Below are positions 1 through 8,846 of a DNA stretch of 64,000 nucleotides, piece by piece (position 1 is the stretch's first letter; each line of letters begins with the position of its first letter). Both the position numbers and the translations under genes were made by a program. Source of the stretch: Neoaquamicrobium microcysteis (GTDB taxonomy: Bacteria; Pseudomonadota; Alphaproteobacteria; Rhizobiales; Rhizobiaceae). The DNA lies in NCBI RefSeq assembly GCF_008180155.1, contig NZ_VSZS01000066.1, positions 124,001 through 188,000 on the forward strand. Reading direction: 5' to 3'. A model generated the notes under the pieces. It was not told where the DNA came from and made no database searches. It saw only the letters and a program-made list of their open reading frames with translations.

Positions 1-1567
1 CGCGGATCGTGTCGAGATGCAGGGTGCTGGTTTCGAGGCTCTTCTTGGCGCCTTCGCGCAGCCGCTCGAAATGGCGCTGGCTCGTTTCGCGTTCGATGTC
101 GCGCATCCTGTCCTTCTCGCGAACCAGTTGCAACGCGGTGGACGAATCGCGCGAGATCAGCACGTTGAAGGCCAGCCTTGCATTGGACAGCACGGATGCG
201 TGCAGGTTCGACAGTTCGCGCCAGCCCTCCGGGGTAAAGGTCAGCCCGCGGTCGAGCTTCTTCTTCACGTGCACCAGCATGTTGCGCACGATGATGTCGC
301 CCACCTGCTCCAGCTTGACGCAGGCGTCCAGCAGTTCGCCGGTGCGGCGCTCCTCGTCCTCGCTCATGTCGTCGGTGGTGATGCGCGCCAGGTAGAGCTT
401 GATGGCCGCGTGCTTTCGGTCCACCCGGTCGTCGAGCGCGGCCAGCGCATCCATGCGCGCCCGGTCCGGCTCCTCATAGAGTTCCATGATGTTCTTGAGC
501 ATCACTTCGACGGTCTCGCACACGCCCACGACGGCGCGGGTGACGTTGGCGAGCGCGCGCGAGGGCGTGCCCAGCGCTTCGGGGTCCAGCGCGCTTGCTT
601 CCTTGTCTTCCAGCGTCACGGGGGCTGCCGGCGCCGCATAGGACGCCCATCGCTCGACGCCGCGCGTCACGAGGCCGGCGAAGGGCAGGCCGAGGATCAC
701 CAGCGCGAGGTTGAAGGCGATGTGGGCGTGCACCAGTTGCAGCGGCGCGCTTGCGCCCAGCATGTCCAGCGGCGGTGCGAACCACACCAGCCCGGTCAGT
801 GCCAGCATCGCGCCGATGCCGCGGATAACGAGGTTGCCCAGCGGCACGGTACGGCTTGCCGGCGGCATGGCGCGCGACAGCATGGCGGCAATCAGCCCGC
901 CACCGAGGTTTGCGCCCAGCACCATCACGACGCCCAGCTCGGCCGGCACGAGGCCGCGCGCGGCCAGCGCGACCACCAGCAGGATGAACGCGACGCTCGA
1001 GTGGAACAGCCATGTCGCCAGTGCGGCGATCAGGAAGGCGGTGATCGGGTCGCCCGACAGGTAGTTGATGATGACGGGCAGGATGCGGCTTTCGCGCAGC
1101 GGCTCCGATGCATCGCCAATCAGTTGCAGCGACAGGATCAGCAGGCCGACGCCCACCAGAATGCGCCCGAACTGTCGCCACGCCCTGCGCTCGGTCGCCA
1201 GGAAGATCGCGGTTCCGGTGAACAGCGCCGCCGGCACCAGCAGCGACAGGTCGAAGGTCAGAAGCTTGACCACGAAGGCGGAACCGAGATCGGCCCCCAG
1301 CACGGCGACGAGGCCGGCGGCGCTGGAAACGATGCCCGATCCCGCGAACGACCCCACCAGCAGCGACACGGCCGTCGCGCTCTGAAAGGCGATGGCCAGC
1401 GCGCCGCCGGCCGCCACCGCCAGAAGCGGGTTCTTCAGCGTGCCGCGAAGCTTGCGGCGAAGCACGTCGCCATAGGCGCGCTCGACGCCGGTGCGCACCA
1501 TGCGCGTGGCCCACAACAGCAGGGCGACGGCGCCTGCCAGATGTACGAGAACGACGGAGCCGGTCAT
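1..1567 (-). CDS. Na/Pi cotransporter family protein with PhoU tail (partial, 3' end outside window)
   Basis: Inner-membrane sodium-dependent phosphate transporter of the NptA/PNaS family. About 522 codons are visible, from ATG at 1567 (MTGSVVLVHLAGAVALLLW); the stop lies left of the window. The N-terminal two thirds is a run of hydrophobic helices holding the two inverted Na/Pi repeats. The first has the QSATA signature (AIAFQSATAVSLLVG); the second has HSSVA (WLFHSSVAFILLVV). From about residue 340 the protein is soluble and helical and resembles PhoU (MELYEEPDRARMDALAALD), as usual in bacterial members. Function is inferred from family features; phosphate export or another anion is possible. 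Confidence 0.85.
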   Translation of the reverse strand, partial: MTGSVVLVHLAGAVALLLWATRMVRTGVERAYGDVLRRKLRGTLKNPLLAVAAGGALAIAFQSATAVSLLVGSFAGSGIVSSAAGLVAVLGADLGSAFVVKLLTFDLSLLVPAALFTGTAIFLATERRAWRQFGRILVGVGLLILSLQLIGDASEPLRESRILPVIINYLSGDPITAFLIAALATWLFHSSVAFILLVVALAARGLVPAELGVVMVLGANLGGGLIAAMLSRAMPPASRTVPLGNLVIRGIGAMLALTGLVWFAPPLDMLGASAPLQLVHAHIAFNLALVILGLPFAGLVTRGVERWASYAAPAAPVTLEDKEASALDPEALGTPSRALANVTRAVVGVCETVEVMLKNIMELYEEPDRARMDALAALDDRVDRKHAAIKLYLARITTDDMSEDEERRTGELLDACVKLEQVGDIIVRNMLVHVKKKLDRGLTFTPEGWRELSNLHASVLSNARLAFNVLISRDSSTALQLVREKDRMRDIERETSQRHFERLREGAKKSLETSTLHLDTIR

Positions 1568-1651
1568 GACGCGGCGCTGGCGCGCGCGGCGCGGAATGCG
1601 GATCGGGAGAGGAGAATCATGGTGTGCAAATCACGGAAAAGCGTTTTGGTT

Positions 1652-1675
1652 CCCGGCTATTATATCTTAGCCGGG
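1652..1675. repeat. Perfect 8-bp inverted repeat between the cyclic-di-GMP enzyme and the Na/Pi transporter
   Basis: CCCGGCTA (1652-1659) and TAGCCGGG (1668-1675) form a perfect stem with an 8-nt AT-only-but-one loop. It lies in the 176-bp gap downstream of the 1744-4122 gene and 85 bp upstream of the transporter start. There is no T-tract on either side, so it is a weak terminator at best. On the minus strand the loop reads TATAAT, so an operator overlapping a -10 element is an alternative. Confidence 0.4.
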
Positions 1676-1743
1676 TAAGCTTTGCATGACTTATTTTGCG
1701 GCCATGAGGCACTGCGCACAGCTATGCGCAGCGCTTTCGTCCG

Positions 1744-4122
1744 TCAGGCAGCGGAAGCGGTCTCCACCTTCGGCATGTTCTGCGCGGTCTGGTCCGCGAA
1801 CCGGTCGATCGGTCCCGGCCTGCCCAGCAGATAGCCCTGACCGATCTGGCACAGCTCCTTCGACAGGAACTCGAGCTCGGCCGAGGTTTCCACGCCCTCG
1901 GCAAGCACTGGCAGGCCGAGGCCCCGGCCGATGCCCAGCACGGCCTTGACGATGGTGGCGGCCTGCGGGTTGGTGTCGACCGAGCGGATGAAGGAGCCGT
2001 CGATCTTGATCTTGTCGAACGGGAAGGCGCGCAGGTTGGACAGCGACGAGTAGCCGGTGCCGAAGTCGTCCATCGCGACCTTCACGCCCAGTGCCTTTAT
2101 CTGGCGCAGCGTGGTGAGCGCACGGTTCATGTCGCGCACCAGCGCCGTCTCGGTGATCTCGATCTCCAGCCGGTGCGGCGCAAGCCCGGTGCGCACCAGT
2201 ATCTCGTGGACGGTGCGGGTGAAGTCCGGGCTGTGAAGCTGCACTGCCGAGACGTTGACGGCCACGGTGATGTTGTCTGCCCAGCTTGCGGCGTCCGCGC
2301 AGGCGCGCTCCAGCACCCATTCGCCGATGGTGACGATGCTGCCGCTCTCCTCGGCGACGGGGATGAAGACGGCCGGCGAAACGTTGCCGCGCTGCGGGTG
2401 TGACCAGCGCAGCAGCGCCTCGAAACCGATGGTTTCGCCGGTGTCGAGCTTCTTTTGCGGCTGGTAGGCGAGGCTCAGCTCCTCGCGCGGAATGGCGTAT
2501 CGAAGCTCGTGCTCCATCATCCGGCGCGAGCGGACTTCCTGGCCCATGCTCTTTTCAAAGTGACGCCACGTGTCGCGGCCGTCAGACTTGGCGCAGTAGA
2601 GTGCGGTGTCGGCATGGCTCACCAGCGTCTCGGCATCCGTCGCATCGCCGGGGCACAGCGCGATGCCGATGCTGGTCGACATCAGCCCTTCGTTGGCGGC
2701 GTTGCGGTTCGCCTCGCGGAACGCCTGCAGGATCGCCTGTGCGACCTTCTGCCCGCCGGAAGGCTCCGAAAGGTCGGGAACGATGACGGCGAACTCGTCG
2801 CCGCCGAGGCGCGCCAGCATCTGGTTATCTTTCAGCACGGACGAGGCGCATTCGGCCACGCGCTGCAGCATGGCATCGCCGGCCGCGTGGCCGAACAGGT
2901 CGTTGACCTCCTTGAAGCGGTCGAGGTCGAGGCACAGCAGGGCCAGGTACCGGTCGCTGGCGTTCCAGTGCGCCTTGATCTCGCGCTCCAGCCTTTCGTT
3001 GAAGGCGCGGCGGTTGGGCAGGCCGGTCAGCGTGTCGTGCATGGCGAGATGGCGGATGTCGGCCTCGGCCTTGCGGCGCTCGCGCAGGTCGCGCAGCGCG
3101 AACACCGTGTGCGGCGTGCCGTCATAGTCGATCTCGCGCTGGATGACTTCGACCGGCAGGCGGTCGCCGTTCGCATGTACGATTGCGGTTTCCTGCCCGG
3201 TGTCGGTTGCCTTGGCGCTGTCCACGAGCACGAGCGAGGAAAAGGCGGCGTCGAGCATATCGCCCATCGTGCGGCCGGTCATGGCGAGGAAGCTCGCATT
3301 GGCGGTGACGATCCGCCCTTCGCGGCATACGACGAGGCCTTCCACGGCGGCGTTCACGAGGTCGCGCATGCGCTGTTCTTCCGCGCGCGAGCGGCTCACG
3401 TCACGGATATCGACCCACAGAGCGATGGCGGAGAACAGCAGGATGGAGAAGGCGGCGGCAGCCACGCCGGCGGCCAGCCAGGTCGCGGAAATCGACGATG
3501 CCGGGATCTCGACGGACACATCGGGCTGGATGGTCACGGCTGCCATGGCGATGAAATGAAGCCCGCAGATGCCGACCGTCAGCGTCAGGGCCGCGCCGAC
3601 CTGGCGCCAGCCGCGCTGGCCCGAAAGGGCGATCTGCATGGAAAGCGCTCCGAGCGCGACTGCGACCACGAGGGCTGCCGCGACGAAGCGCTGGTCCCAG
3701 ACAAGGAAACCCTGCACCTCGAAGGCCGACATGCCGGTGAAGTGCATCGCCGCGATGCCGCCGCCCAGGATCGAGCCGCCGACAAGCCGATGGTCGAGCG
3801 TGTCGCGCGCCGTGGCGACGCCGATGCCAAGGCCAGTCACGGCAACTGCGATTACCAGAGAAAGCACTGTCAGTTCGGCGTCGTAGGCAGTTGGCATCGC
3901 CGGCGAGAAGGCCAGCATGGCCACGAAATGCGTGGCCCATATGCCGAAGCCTATCGAAGCGGCCGAAAGGGCGATCCAGGCCTTGCGGCCGCTCCGCTCG
4001 TCTCCGCGCACGTGATCGAGCAGCTTGACCGCGGTCAGCGCCGAGATGGCGCAGATGACCGCCGCTAGAACAACGAGCCTGAGATCGTGCTCGTTGACGA
4101 TGCAGTTATAGACAGTAAGCAT
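1744..4122 (-). CDS. MHYT-PAS-GGDEF-EAL bifunctional cyclic-di-GMP synthase/phosphodiesterase
   Basis: A 792-residue membrane sensor that makes and/or degrades cyclic di-GMP. The N-terminus is an integral MHYT sensor with seven likely helices and three H-F variants of the motif (ATHFVAM, AAMHFTGM, GLHFIAM); MHYT domains are thought to sense a diatomic gas through copper. A PAS domain follows (about 250-360), then GGDEF with an intact RLGGDEFA motif (about 440). The EAL domain has all key residues: EALLRW, AVNVSAVQL, EITET, DDFGTGYSS, AEGVE. The RxxD product-inhibition site expected just before GGDEF is absent (KDNQ there). Start ATG at 4122 follows a G-rich leader. The next gene upstream is a giant surface protein, a plausible output of cyclic-di-GMP control. 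Confidence 0.93.
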   Translation of the reverse strand: MLTVYNCIVNEHDLRLVVLAAVICAISALTAVKLLDHVRGDERSGRKAWIALSAASIGFGIWATHFVAMLAFSPAMPTAYDAELTVLSLVIAVAVTGLGIGVATARDTLDHRLVGGSILGGGIAAMHFTGMSAFEVQGFLVWDQRFVAAALVVAVALGALSMQIALSGQRGWRQVGAALTLTVGICGLHFIAMAAVTIQPDVSVEIPASSISATWLAAGVAAAAFSILLFSAIALWVDIRDVSRSRAEEQRMRDLVNAAVEGLVVCREGRIVTANASFLAMTGRTMGDMLDAAFSSLVLVDSAKATDTGQETAIVHANGDRLPVEVIQREIDYDGTPHTVFALRDLRERRKAEADIRHLAMHDTLTGLPNRRAFNERLEREIKAHWNASDRYLALLCLDLDRFKEVNDLFGHAAGDAMLQRVAECASSVLKDNQMLARLGGDEFAVIVPDLSEPSGGQKVAQAILQAFREANRNAANEGLMSTSIGIALCPGDATDAETLVSHADTALYCAKSDGRDTWRHFEKSMGQEVRSRRMMEHELRYAIPREELSLAYQPQKKLDTGETIGFEALLRWSHPQRGNVSPAVFIPVAEESGSIVTIGEWVLERACADAASWADNITVAVNVSAVQLHSPDFTRTVHEILVRTGLAPHRLEIEITETALVRDMNRALTTLRQIKALGVKVAMDDFGTGYSSLSNLRAFPFDKIKIDGSFIRSVDTNPQAATIVKAVLGIGRGLGLPVLAEGVETSAELEFLSKELCQIGQGYLLGRPGPIDRFADQTAQNMPKVETASAA

Positions 4123-4263
4123 GCCCTGATCGCCCCCGCGAAAAACCCTTACGCCTGAATCGGTTATCTCCCTTATTTGAAGCAGATTGAAAATCTCTTT
4201 AAATGCGGGGGGCTATACTGCGTGAATGACGGTTTTTTGCCGCGATTCGGGCAAAGCGTGATG

Positions 4264-4284
4264 CTCTTCGGCAGATGCGAAGAG
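4264..4284 (-). terminator. Hairpin after the autotransporter stop codon
   Basis: CTCTTCG (4264-4270) and CGAAGAG (4278-4284) make a perfect 7-bp stem with a 7-nt loop, just beyond the stop of the surface-protein gene (TAA, 4291-4293). A second short stem (TTTGCC/GGCAAA) lies near 4240-4260. Neither is followed by a U-tract on the minus strand, so this is a terminator-like or mRNA-protecting structure, not a clear intrinsic terminator. The rest of 4123-4290 holds only the leader of the 1744-4122 gene. Confidence 0.35.
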
Positions 4285-4290
4285 GCGCCG

Positions 4291-7200
4291 TTACTGCAAC
4301 GGGACGGAAACCCTCAGCCTGGCACCGTAGCTTTTTGTATCGCCGCCGATACCGGAATAGTTGAGCGACAGTCCAACGGCCGCGCCGGCGGGCAAGCGTA
4401 CATCGGTCCCGGCATTGATGCGGCCATAGAAGTCGGTAGTGTTTTCGCTTGCATCGCTGCGTCGAAATTCGCTTACCGCTTCCAGCCGAAGATTGGGTTC
4501 GATAACCGTCCCGCCCTCCAGCATGTGGCGATAGGCGATGCCGGGGCCGAATGCGAACTGTCCGATGCCGACGTCGAGCGTCGGAACCGCGACGCCGAGG
4601 CTGTCGATATAGGCGCGGGACTGTTCGGAGAACCACGAGAACCCTGCCTGTGGCGTGAACGTCCACGCGCCATGCGTCCAGTGGCCCGTGAGCCTGGCGC
4701 TGGCCAGCCAGCGGAAGGTGTCGAAGCCGTCGACATAGGTGCCGAACGGGCTGATGTCGTTGTCCGACGTACCGGCGGCGGCCACCAGATCGAGGAACAG
4801 GTGCTCGGAGAGGCGGGAGGTCGCGTATGGTCCGGCCAGCCAGCCGGTACCGCGGACGAAGCTTCCATCGAGAGCGGGCGACTGCCTCAAATGATCGACC
4901 TGCAGGAACGCGCCTACCAGCAGGTTGCGGTTGACAAGATAGTCGGCGCCGAGTGCCGCAATGGCGAACCGGCCGTCCTCGCCAGACGTGTCGAAGCGGC
5001 CATAGGTGGCATCGAACCACACGTCGAAGCGGGAAGGCTGTTCATTGCCGGCCAGCCGGTCGATCTGGGCCAGGCTCGTCGACATGGATAATGCGCCACC
5101 GTCGATCATGCCCGGCAGGTAGGAACTGAGCATCGACACGGGATTGCCCATCGAAGGTGCTACGCCGTTGAGGCGGTCGATCCGACGCTGCATGTCCGTC
5201 TGGTGCGACATGATGATGCCGCCGCGCGCTTCGAGTAACGCGCCGATCATCTGCGTGGTCTGCTCTGCGGAGTTCAGCGACGCGAAGGTGCAGGTCACCG
5301 CTTCGCCTGCCGCCAGAGTGATGGAGGCCGTGCGGGCCTCGACGTTGCCGAGGCTGTCCGGATCACTGCAGGTAATGGCAACCAGCGCGAAGCCGTCGGT
5401 TTCTTGCGCCGTAACGCTGTAGACGCCTGCCGGAAGCTGTATGGGCACACTTTGGGCCTGGCCTCCGCTCGTCGCAAGCGAGAGGTTGAGGCCGGCGGTG
5501 GGCGACGTGAAGGCAAACGTGCCATCCGATCCGCTCGCGGTCTGGCGGATCACCACGGTGCCCAGCGACCTGACCCGTTGGACGAGTTGCGGCGAAGCGC
5601 TTCCTGTGTGGCTGGCAGTGCCGACATATGTAGCCGTGACACTAAAGTCGCCGCCAGAGTGCGGGACGGTGGTGAACGACGCCAGTCCTCCGGATAACTC
5701 TACGGGAGGCTTGTCTGAACCATCGATGGTAAAGGTGACCGCTCCGTCGGGTTCGTTGCCTGGCAGAGAGGATACAACCGTTGCTGTGAAGGTCACGGGT
5801 TGGCCCGGATCGCTCGGGTTGGCGCTGGAAACCAGGGTAGTGGTGGTGGCGATCTGCCCGACGGTTTGTGTCAGTGTACCGCTAGAGCCCAAGTGGTTTT
5901 GGTCACCGGAATATTGAGCCGTGACCAGATTGGCGCCTGGAACGAACCGGTTGGTTGAGAAGGTCGCCACCCCTCCGGAACCCAGCGAGGCCGATGTCTG
6001 TGAAGAGCCATCAATGAAGAAGGTAACGAAACCCGTTGGTATGCCGCTCCCGGATTGTGCTGTAACGGTAGCCGTGAACTCTACACTGTCGCCTGCGCCG
6101 GAGGGGTTCTGACTGGAAACGATTGTGGTCGTGGTCCCGTCCTGCATGACGACCTGCACCAGCGAGTCGGATGATGCGGTGAAATTTGTATCGCCTGAAT
6201 AGTCGGCGGCGACGTTAGTCAGGCCATCGGGCAATTCTGCCGTCGAGAAGATTGCCTGACCGGCGTTGTTCAGGGCAACCGGAGCTTGCGGAACGCCATC
6301 GATTGAGAACTTCATGGTGCCGGTCGGCGTACTCGCCCCCGACGTCGTCGTAACCGTCGCCGTAAACGTAACGTTTTCTCCTGCGTTGGACGGGTTCTGG
6401 CTGGAAACAAGCGTGGTGGTCGTGCCAAGCACTTCCACGAACTGCAACAGCAGCGCCTCCGAAATGGTGTAATCTGCATCGCCGGAGTACCTGGCAACGA
6501 TTGTATGCGGTCCTGGCGCGAGCGTGTCGGCGGAAAACGATGCACGGCCGTTGACGTCTAAAGGCACCGCCGGTTGCGACAAGCCGTCGATTTCGAAAAC
6601 AACCGAACCGGTCGGCGTGCCGCCGCCGGGGCCCCCGGTCACGGTCGCCGTGAAAACTACGGGCTCACCCGCATTGGACGGATTCTGGCTGGATACAAGC
6701 GCGGTGGTTGTTCCGATCTGGTCGACGGTCTGCGTGAACGCGGTTGATGAGTGCCAGTGCATATCGTCGCCATCGTAATCGGCGATAATTCCGTTCGTTC
6801 CTATTGGAAGTTGGTCGGTTGTGAAGGTCGCTTCGCCGTTCGCGTCCAACAGAACGCTTGGCTCTGTGACTCCGTTGACGGTGAACGATACCGAACCTGT
6901 CGGCACGAAGGCGGAGGCAGCGGACGAGACGGTAGCAGTGAATGTAATGCTATCTCCGACAATGGAAGGGTTCTGGCTGGAGACAAGTCCCACCGTCGAA
7001 GCGATCCAGTCGACTGTCTGAGTCAGCGATTCATCGGAGGCGAGATAGTTAGCGTCGCCGGAGTATTCTGCAGTGATCTGGTAGGTTCTCGGCAAGAGGG
7101 TCGATATCGTCAAGGCTGCTGTGCCGCCAGCGTCCAGTGCGACCGGGGGCTGCGGTGCGCCATCGACACCGAAGGTTACCGACCCGGTTGGTACGCCTCC

Positions 7201-8634
7201 GCCTGATGCCGCCGTAACCGTAGCGGTAAAAGTGACGCTGTCACCTGCACTAGACGGATTCAACGAGGACGCGAGAGCCGTGACGGTATCTCCCTCGTCT
7301 ACGACCAGTGTGTAGGAAACACTGCCGGTGTAGTTGGTGTTATCCGTCGCGGTCACCGTGAAAGGATAGGAGCCCGCCATTGTAGGCAAGCCTGAAATCA
7401 GCCCCCCAGCGGAAACGGTAAGCCAAGCGGGCGCGTCCGCACTGCTGAAGCTGTATGGCGCCGTGCCATCGCTGGCGATCAGTTGCGCGAAGTAGACAGC
7501 ACCAACCTCGCCCGCCGAAAGTGTCGCAGGCGCAATCGTGATCGGGGGTCGGGTGAAAACCTGAACGAAGGGCGTGGCGGTAGAGCCCGCGAGGTTGGTG
7601 TCTCCGCCATACTCGGCGGTTATCGTATAGGTTCTCTCTTCGCCGTCACCTATAATGACGCTGGCGTTACCATTCGCATCGATCGGGATGTCGAAAGGGG
7701 TGCTGCCGTCGACTCGGAAACTTACTGTTCCGGTTGCTGTGCCAAGGCCTATGTCGCTCGAAACTGCGGCGGTAATGACCACGCTTTGATTACTGTCGGC
7801 GGGGTTCCGGCTCGAAGTGATGACAGTAGTTGTCGTGGCGCGGTCAACGGTTAGCGTTGCGCCAGACAAACCTATGCTGCCTCCATAATCGCCGTCACCT
7901 TGGTAGGATGCCTGAAAGGAGTGGGTCCCGGCGGGAATGCTGTTCGTCGTGTAGGTCGCGGTGTTGCCTGAAAGCGTTGCGGTGCCTGTAAGAAGGGGCG
8001 AGCCGAATGGGCCTATGGCAAACTCGACGCTTCCTGTCGGCGTTCCGCCTCCATTCGGTGTGACGATGGCGGTGAAGGTCACGTTTTGTCCGTACTGCGA
8101 GGTTGTCGGATTGACGCTGACAGTCGTGTTTGTCCCGCCGCCTCCTGCTCGGGGAACGTCGAAACGCGTCGTCGCGACCGACCAGTTGCCGCCGACGTGC
8201 TGGCCGGAGGCCGAAAGCAACAGCACGATGTTGCCTGCGGCCATGTCCGTTGCAGTGGTCGTGTAGGTCGCCGTGCAGTTGAAGCTGCCGCCAGGAGGGA
8301 CGTTCCCCGGAAAAGCGCAGTTCGGCGTGATCTTTTCGTTTCCGTCCTCGATCCCGTTGAAGGCGATTAGATCGAAGCCGCCCGAATGCACGGTTATGTC
8401 GAAATTGATAAGCTGACCTGCCGTGCTGAAAGTGGCAGGCGTTGCCGTCAATGACATGGTTTGTGCAAGCGCTCCGGTTGCGGAGACAGTCAACAGGCCA
8501 GTTAAGGCCAGGACCTTTTGAAGTGTATATCCGATGGGGTGCCGGCGGCTTGCTAGGCGGAAAGTCTTGAGGCGGAGAGCAGGCATTGCCAACAGAAACA
8601 ATGCCACCACTATCGTGGCGGTGGAAGAAATCAT
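4291..8634 (-). CDS. Giant surface protein: eight bacterial Ig-like repeats plus autotransporter beta-barrel
   Basis: A 1447-residue predicted outer-membrane protein, probably an adhesin. The preferred start is ATG at 8634 after GGGG; a TTG four codons upstream also opens the frame. An N-terminal hydrophobic stretch and a long signal region end in ATGALAQ. About eight repeats of about 95 residues follow, in the pattern TTTxVSSQNPSxAGxxVxFTATVT...PTGxVxFxIDG...YSGDxxxxxS. A putative-Ig (He_PIG-like) domain sits between repeats 2 and 3. After the repeats come a SDGTFAFTSP-type domain and a linker rich in Gln and Met, then about 230 residues resembling the autotransporter barrel (FDVWFDATYGRFD to LRVSVPLQ). 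It ends in Gln, not the usual aromatic residue. The passenger presumably stays exposed on the surface. Its role in adhesion is inferred from architecture. Confidence 0.88.
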   Translation of the reverse strand: MISSTATIVVALFLLAMPALRLKTFRLASRRHPIGYTLQKVLALTGLLTVSATGALAQTMSLTATPATFSTAGQLINFDITVHSGGFDLIAFNGIEDGNEKITPNCAFPGNVPPGGSFNCTATYTTTATDMAAGNIVLLLSASGQHVGGNWSVATTRFDVPRAGGGGTNTTVSVNPTTSQYGQNVTFTAIVTPNGGGTPTGSVEFAIGPFGSPLLTGTATLSGNTATYTTNSIPAGTHSFQASYQGDGDYGGSIGLSGATLTVDRATTTTVITSSRNPADSNQSVVITAAVSSDIGLGTATGTVSFRVDGSTPFDIPIDANGNASVIIGDGEERTYTITAEYGGDTNLAGSTATPFVQVFTRPPITIAPATLSAGEVGAVYFAQLIASDGTAPYSFSSADAPAWLTVSAGGLISGLPTMAGSYPFTVTATDNTNYTGSVSYTLVVDEGDTVTALASSLNPSSAGDSVTFTATVTAASGGGVPTGSVTFGVDGAPQPPVALDAGGTAALTISTLLPRTYQITAEYSGDANYLASDESLTQTVDWIASTVGLVSSQNPSIVGDSITFTATVSSAASAFVPTGSVSFTVNGVTEPSVLLDANGEATFTTDQLPIGTNGIIADYDGDDMHWHSSTAFTQTVDQIGTTTALVSSQNPSNAGEPVVFTATVTGGPGGGTPTGSVVFEIDGLSQPAVPLDVNGRASFSADTLAPGPHTIVARYSGDADYTISEALLLQFVEVLGTTTTLVSSQNPSNAGENVTFTATVTTTSGASTPTGTMKFSIDGVPQAPVALNNAGQAIFSTAELPDGLTNVAADYSGDTNFTASSDSLVQVVMQDGTTTTIVSSQNPSGAGDSVEFTATVTAQSGSGIPTGFVTFFIDGSSQTSASLGSGGVATFSTNRFVPGANLVTAQYSGDQNHLGSSGTLTQTVGQIATTTTLVSSANPSDPGQPVTFTATVVSSLPGNEPDGAVTFTIDGSDKPPVELSGGLASFTTVPHSGGDFSVTATYVGTASHTGSASPQLVQRVRSLGTVVIRQTASGSDGTFAFTSPTAGLNLSLATSGGQAQSVPIQLPAGVYSVTAQETDGFALVAITCSDPDSLGNVEARTASITLAAGEAVTCTFASLNSAEQTTQMIGALLEARGGIIMSHQTDMQRRIDRLNGVAPSMGNPVSMLSSYLPGMIDGGALSMSTSLAQIDRLAGNEQPSRFDVWFDATYGRFDTSGEDGRFAIAALGADYLVNRNLLVGAFLQVDHLRQSPALDGSFVRGTGWLAGPYATSRLSEHLFLDLVAAAGTSDNDISPFGTYVDGFDTFRWLASARLTGHWTHGAWTFTPQAGFSWFSEQSRAYIDSLGVAVPTLDVGIGQFAFGPGIAYRHMLEGGTVIEPNLRLEAVSEFRRSDASENTTDFYGRINAGTDVRLPAGAAVGLSLNYSGIGGDTKSYGARLRVSVPLQ

Positions 8635-8846
8635 CACTTGCCCCAACCCTTACGCTTGCTTGGCGTACATCGATGCCCTGCTGAACGAATTTTGATAGTT
8701 CCGTTGCGGTGTCGGAGTCAATCTGCGCGTGCATCTTTTCATTAGGTGTCGCATACGTTGCGCTTGTGAAAAGCGGGCAAGACCCGGCCGGGGGAGTCGC
8801 GTTGTGGGGGCGGAACGCCTATATCGGGGAAAAGAGAATTCCCCCG
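8635..8846. promoter_or_regulatory. Divergent promoter region between the surface-protein gene and dnaG
   Basis: A 212-bp gap that should carry start signals for both directions. The word AACCCTTACGC at 8645-8655 lies 11 bases from the surface-protein ATG. The same 11-mer occurs at 4144-4154 in front of the cyclic-di-GMP enzyme. No convincing -35/-10 pair could be picked by eye. Confidence 0.4.

Noticed and set aside
17-1678. Long plus-strand open frame (553 codons) opposite the Na/Pi transporter
   Set aside because: Composition is Arg/Gln/His-rich without domain features; it mirrors the real gene on the minus strand, which has clear transporter motifs.
2455-4068. 537-codon plus-strand frame opposite the cyclic-di-GMP enzyme
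   Set aside because: A shadow of the GGDEF-EAL gene in high-GC DNA; no recognisable domains.
5560-7300. Repeats in the surface-protein gene considered as a DNA repeat or CRISPR-like array
   Set aside because: They are coding Ig-like repeats of about 290 bp, diverged at the DNA level, with no spacer structure.
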